Source: Bacillota bacterium (GTDB lineage Bacteria > Bacillota > Sulfobacillia > Sulfobacillales > Sulfobacillaceae). From it: 33,446 bases of DNA. Position numbers and translations under genes: made by a program. This document shows positions 31,826 through 33,446 of the stretch, piece after piece; position 1 is the stretch's first letter, and each line of letters begins with the position of its first letter. Location: assembly GCA_023488565.1 (NCBI GenBank), contig JAMDDZ010000153.1, positions 386 through 33,831 on the forward strand. Direction: 5' to 3'. The notes below the pieces were generated by a model that was not told the DNA's origin, did not search any database, and saw only the letters and a program-made list of their open reading frames with translations.

Positions 31826-32026
31826 TGAACTCTCCCGCCGCCTGACCCTAACGGGGTGAGGCGGGGGTTTCTGAGGTCACCCTCTGGAAGTTCCTGGTTC
31901 TACGACCGCTGCGCCGAGCCGTTAGACTAAACCAAAAGTCTGGGCCTTGTCTAGCCCTGCGGGCTGGCCCGCTTGACCCCCTCTTGGCTTGCGCCTAAGA
32001 AGGGGAATGCGCGGGCGTTATGTTCA
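31826..32026 (-). mobile_element. TnpB-less mini-element (MITE/PATE) of the IS200/IS605 type
   Basis: A roughly 200-base noncoding unit with a subterminal hairpin at each end. Its 31970-32026 end is nearly identical to 421-476 of the decayed tnpB element (one indel and about eight differences in 57 bases). Its other end has CCCGCC-CCT hairpin arms against AGGCGGG (31832-31867), typical of a TnpB-element right end and omega-RNA 3' part. On the element strand the flanks read TTGAAC...GAGTTCA. No transposase gene is inside, so mobility would depend on a TnpA elsewhere. The end abuts the stop codon of the 95-aa gene. Confidence 0.65.
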
Positions 32027-32029
32027 ATG

Positions 32030-32317
32030 CTAGAGGTGTGCTAGTAGCGGCATGATCCAATGGTGGATTTTGGCGAAAATAGCCGATAGTATGCTGGCAA
32101 GGAGGGCTCTGGTGCTTTCAGCATGGCGTAGTCCATGTTGCAAGGTGCCCAATCCAGCAATGACGGGGTTGAGCTGCCACATCACCAATGCCGCCAAGAT
32201 GATGAGAATAAGTAGCGTATTACGGAAATAATGCTTTTTAGCTTTAGGCTTCTCTTGAGATGGAGAAAGATGCATTCCTCCTTTATGGTTTCGTGCAAGG
32301 TCCGACGGTGTCGACAT
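32030..32317 (-). CDS. Small unknown membrane protein (95 aa)
   Basis: ATG at 32317 is preceded by GAGGAGGTGACACG, a very strong ribosome site, which supports the gene. The N-terminus is polar and basic (MSTPSDLARNHKGG...KAKKHYFRN), followed by one clear transmembrane segment, TLLILIILAALVMWQL, then a helical tail ending IHHWIMPLLAHL. No family is recognised. Its stop codon lies three bases from the inferred end of the mini-element, so the C-terminus could have been changed by the insertion. Confidence 0.65.
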   Translation of the reverse strand: MSTPSDLARNHKGGMHLSPSQEKPKAKKHYFRNTLLILIILAALVMWQLNPVIAGLGTLQHGLRHAESTRALLASILSAIFAKIHHWIMPLLAHL

Positions 32318-32402
32318 CGTGTCACCTCCTCAATCGGTTATGGCTCATCCTAGCATTGCTGGTATTAAATGGCAATATCGGCAGCCCGAGAAAAATTGCC
32401 CA

Positions 32403-32431
32403 TTGACCGAATCACTCCGACATGGTACATT
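32403..32431 (+). promoter_or_regulatory. Promoter of the SAM-riboswitch/metE unit
   Basis: TTGACC (32403-32408), 17-base spacer, TACATT (32426-32431); predicted start about 32438, just before the aptamer P1 stem. Confidence 0.65.
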
Positions 32432-32453
32432 GCCTAAAACTTAATAAATTTTA

Positions 32454-32571
32454 CTTCTTATCCAGAGTGGTGGAGGGACTGGCCCTATGAAGCCCGGCAA
32501 CCCCCCCTTGCGTAGTGGTGGGTGCCAATTCCTGAAGGACGCAGCGTTGCGTTGTCCTTAGAGATGAGAAG
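32454..32571 (+). promoter_or_regulatory. SAM-I (S-box) riboswitch
   Basis: P1 pairs CTTCTTATC (32454-32462) with GATGAGAAG (32563-32571). Between them stand the conserved SAM-I blocks: CAGAGTGGTGGAGGGACTGG, CCCTATGAAGCCCGGCAACC, and GGTGCCAATTCCTG, followed by a GGACGCAGCGTTGCGTTGTCC hairpin (P4). The class binds S-adenosylmethionine and shuts down methionine genes. Confidence 0.96.
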
Positions 32572-32577
32572 AGTGCT

Positions 32578-32603
32578 CACGCCTCTTCTCAGGCGTGTTT
32601 TTT
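32578..32603 (+). terminator. SAM-I expression-platform terminator
   Basis: CACGCCT (32578-32584) and AGGCGTG (32591-32597) are followed by six T. The alternative antiterminator pairs TGAGAAGAG (32565-32573, the P1 3' strand) with CTCTTCTCA (32583-32591), so SAM binding, which stabilises P1, favours termination. Confidence 0.93.
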
Positions 32604-32641
32604 GTATGTCCATCTATTGGTACTATGACAGGAGCGATTGC

Positions 32642-33446
32642 ATGCGAATTACAACATTAGGATCCTACCCTAAGATCCCCGCAGATAATGGCCCGAGTGT
32701 GCGCACAGCCATTCAGCGATTTGAACGACGAAGCATTGGCCTGACCCAATTAGAACAAATCATTAGGGACCGTACTCGTCACGTTATCCAGGTAGCCGAA
32801 GCGCATCGCCTGGATATGACGAGCGATGGGATGATTCGATGGAATGACATGTTTGACGGTGTTGTGCGTGATGTCGACAATGTGCAATCTGCCGGATTGC
32901 TCCGGTTCTTGGACAACAATTTTTATTACCGACACCCCTTGATTCGCGGTCGCCTCTCATTTCAAGGAGGGGTCGTCCGGTGGTGGTTGACCCAGGCTGT
33001 GGGTATGTCAAAGGCGCCGTTGAAGGCCATATTGCCGGGGCCATTTACGTTTTTGCAACTGTCTCAGGATGACAGCTATCATAATCGGCAGGCCTTGTTA
33101 GACGATGTTGTAGAAGTCTTGAGGCTGGAGGCCCATTCGCTATTGGATACCGGAATTCAAGAGATTCAATGGGATGAACCGGCTCTGGCCTATTATCCCG
33201 AGTGGGATATTCGTGAGGTCAAGGAAACTCTTACGGCCCTAACCAAGAATCTTACAGTGGCCCAAAGTCTTGCCCTTTATTGGGGGCCTGGTGTCCATCG
33301 TTGGATTGAACCGCTGGCCACCACCGGATTTTCCCGACTTTACCTTGATGCGGTGTCGGACGCTGAAGTGGTACCACGCCTGGCGGCTGAACAATCGCCG
33401 GTAGAAGTGGGAGTGGGTCTTATCGATGCTCGCCAAGTAAAAAAAG
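32642..33446 (+). CDS. Core-type cobalamin-independent methionine synthase (MetE C-terminal-like), truncated by window end
   Basis: ATG at 32642 follows AGGAG by eight bases; 268 codons are visible with no stop. It starts MRITTLGSYPKIPADNG, the start expected for the catalytic half of MetE or its short 'core' relatives. LPGPFTFLQLS and GIQEIQWDEPALAYYP match the MetE segments 'TGPVTF' and 'IQxDEPA', which hold residues of the homocysteine/methyl-donor site. The zinc His/Cys ligands would lie beyond the window. Starting directly with this domain implies a short MetE lacking the N-terminal half. The SAM-I riboswitch upstream supports a methionine-synthesis role. Confidence 0.85.
   Translation, partial: MRITTLGSYPKIPADNGPSVRTAIQRFERRSIGLTQLEQIIRDRTRHVIQVAEAHRLDMTSDGMIRWNDMFDGVVRDVDNVQSAGLLRFLDNNFYYRHPLIRGRLSFQGGVVRWWLTQAVGMSKAPLKAILPGPFTFLQLSQDDSYHNRQALLDDVVEVLRLEAHSLLDTGIQEIQWDEPALAYYPEWDIREVKETLTALTKNLTVAQSLALYWGPGVHRWIEPLATTGFSRLYLDAVSDAEVVPRLAAEQSPVEVGVGLIDARQVKK

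Noticed and set aside
1..33446. CRISPR arrays, tRNA, rRNA or SRP RNA genes
   Set aside because: No regularly spaced repeats and no tRNA/rRNA-like sequence were seen on either strand by eye.

Overview
The window looks like a chromosomal segment of a moderately GC-rich Gram-positive bacterium of the Firmicutes. Its protein sequences and its mix of TTG/GTG starts, strong AGGAGG ribosome sites and acidophile-like gene content suggest a Sulfobacillus-type organism; this is inference from sequence character, not a database match.

Positions 1-1110 hold a decayed TnpB transposon remnant and a divergent HTH regulator. Positions 1275-18907 hold a conserved housekeeping block, all on the plus strand and largely colinear with the Bacillus subtilis smc-to-codY region: smc, ftsY, [a glycosyltransferase unit], ylxM, ffh, rpsP, rimM, trmD, rplS, lepB, rbgA, rnhB, topA, a small ORF, xerC, hslV, hslU, codY. 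These genes serve chromosome organisation, the SRP secretion route, ribosome assembly and tRNA modification, DNA topology and dimer resolution, proteolysis, and nutrient-responsive repression. Many are translationally coupled by overlaps of 1-14 bases. A textbook c-di-AMP (ydaO-type) riboswitch, with its own promoter and terminator, controls a family-4 glycosyltransferase inserted between ftsY and ylxM-ffh.

Positions 18955-23267 carry cell-envelope and signalling genes: a monofunctional GT51 transglycosylase with a substituted catalytic motif and an AHL-lactonase-like metallo-beta-lactamase on the minus strand, then an LCP-family protein and a GH18 lipoprotein on the plus strand. The GH18 gene has its ribosome site inside a perfect inverted repeat.

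Positions 23290-28125 are accessory. They contain an intact IS607-type element (serine recombinase plus RuvC-intact TnpB and a hairpin-rich 3' tail likely to be an omega-RNA), a broken Wzz-like polysaccharide gene, an acyl-CoA ligase, and an orphan TnpB-element 3' end.

Positions 28191-33446 form a sulfur amino-acid region. Two tandem Cys/Met-metabolism PLP enzymes and an unknown 127-aa protein lie on the minus strand. A Bax-inhibitor-1-like membrane protein, a TnpB-less mini-element and a small membrane protein follow. A SAM-I riboswitch with promoter and terminator/antiterminator then precedes a core-type MetE gene that runs off the window. Four separate TnpB-related loci in 33 kb is the main accessory theme; the c-di-AMP riboswitch/glycosyltransferase unit is the most striking regulatory arrangement.
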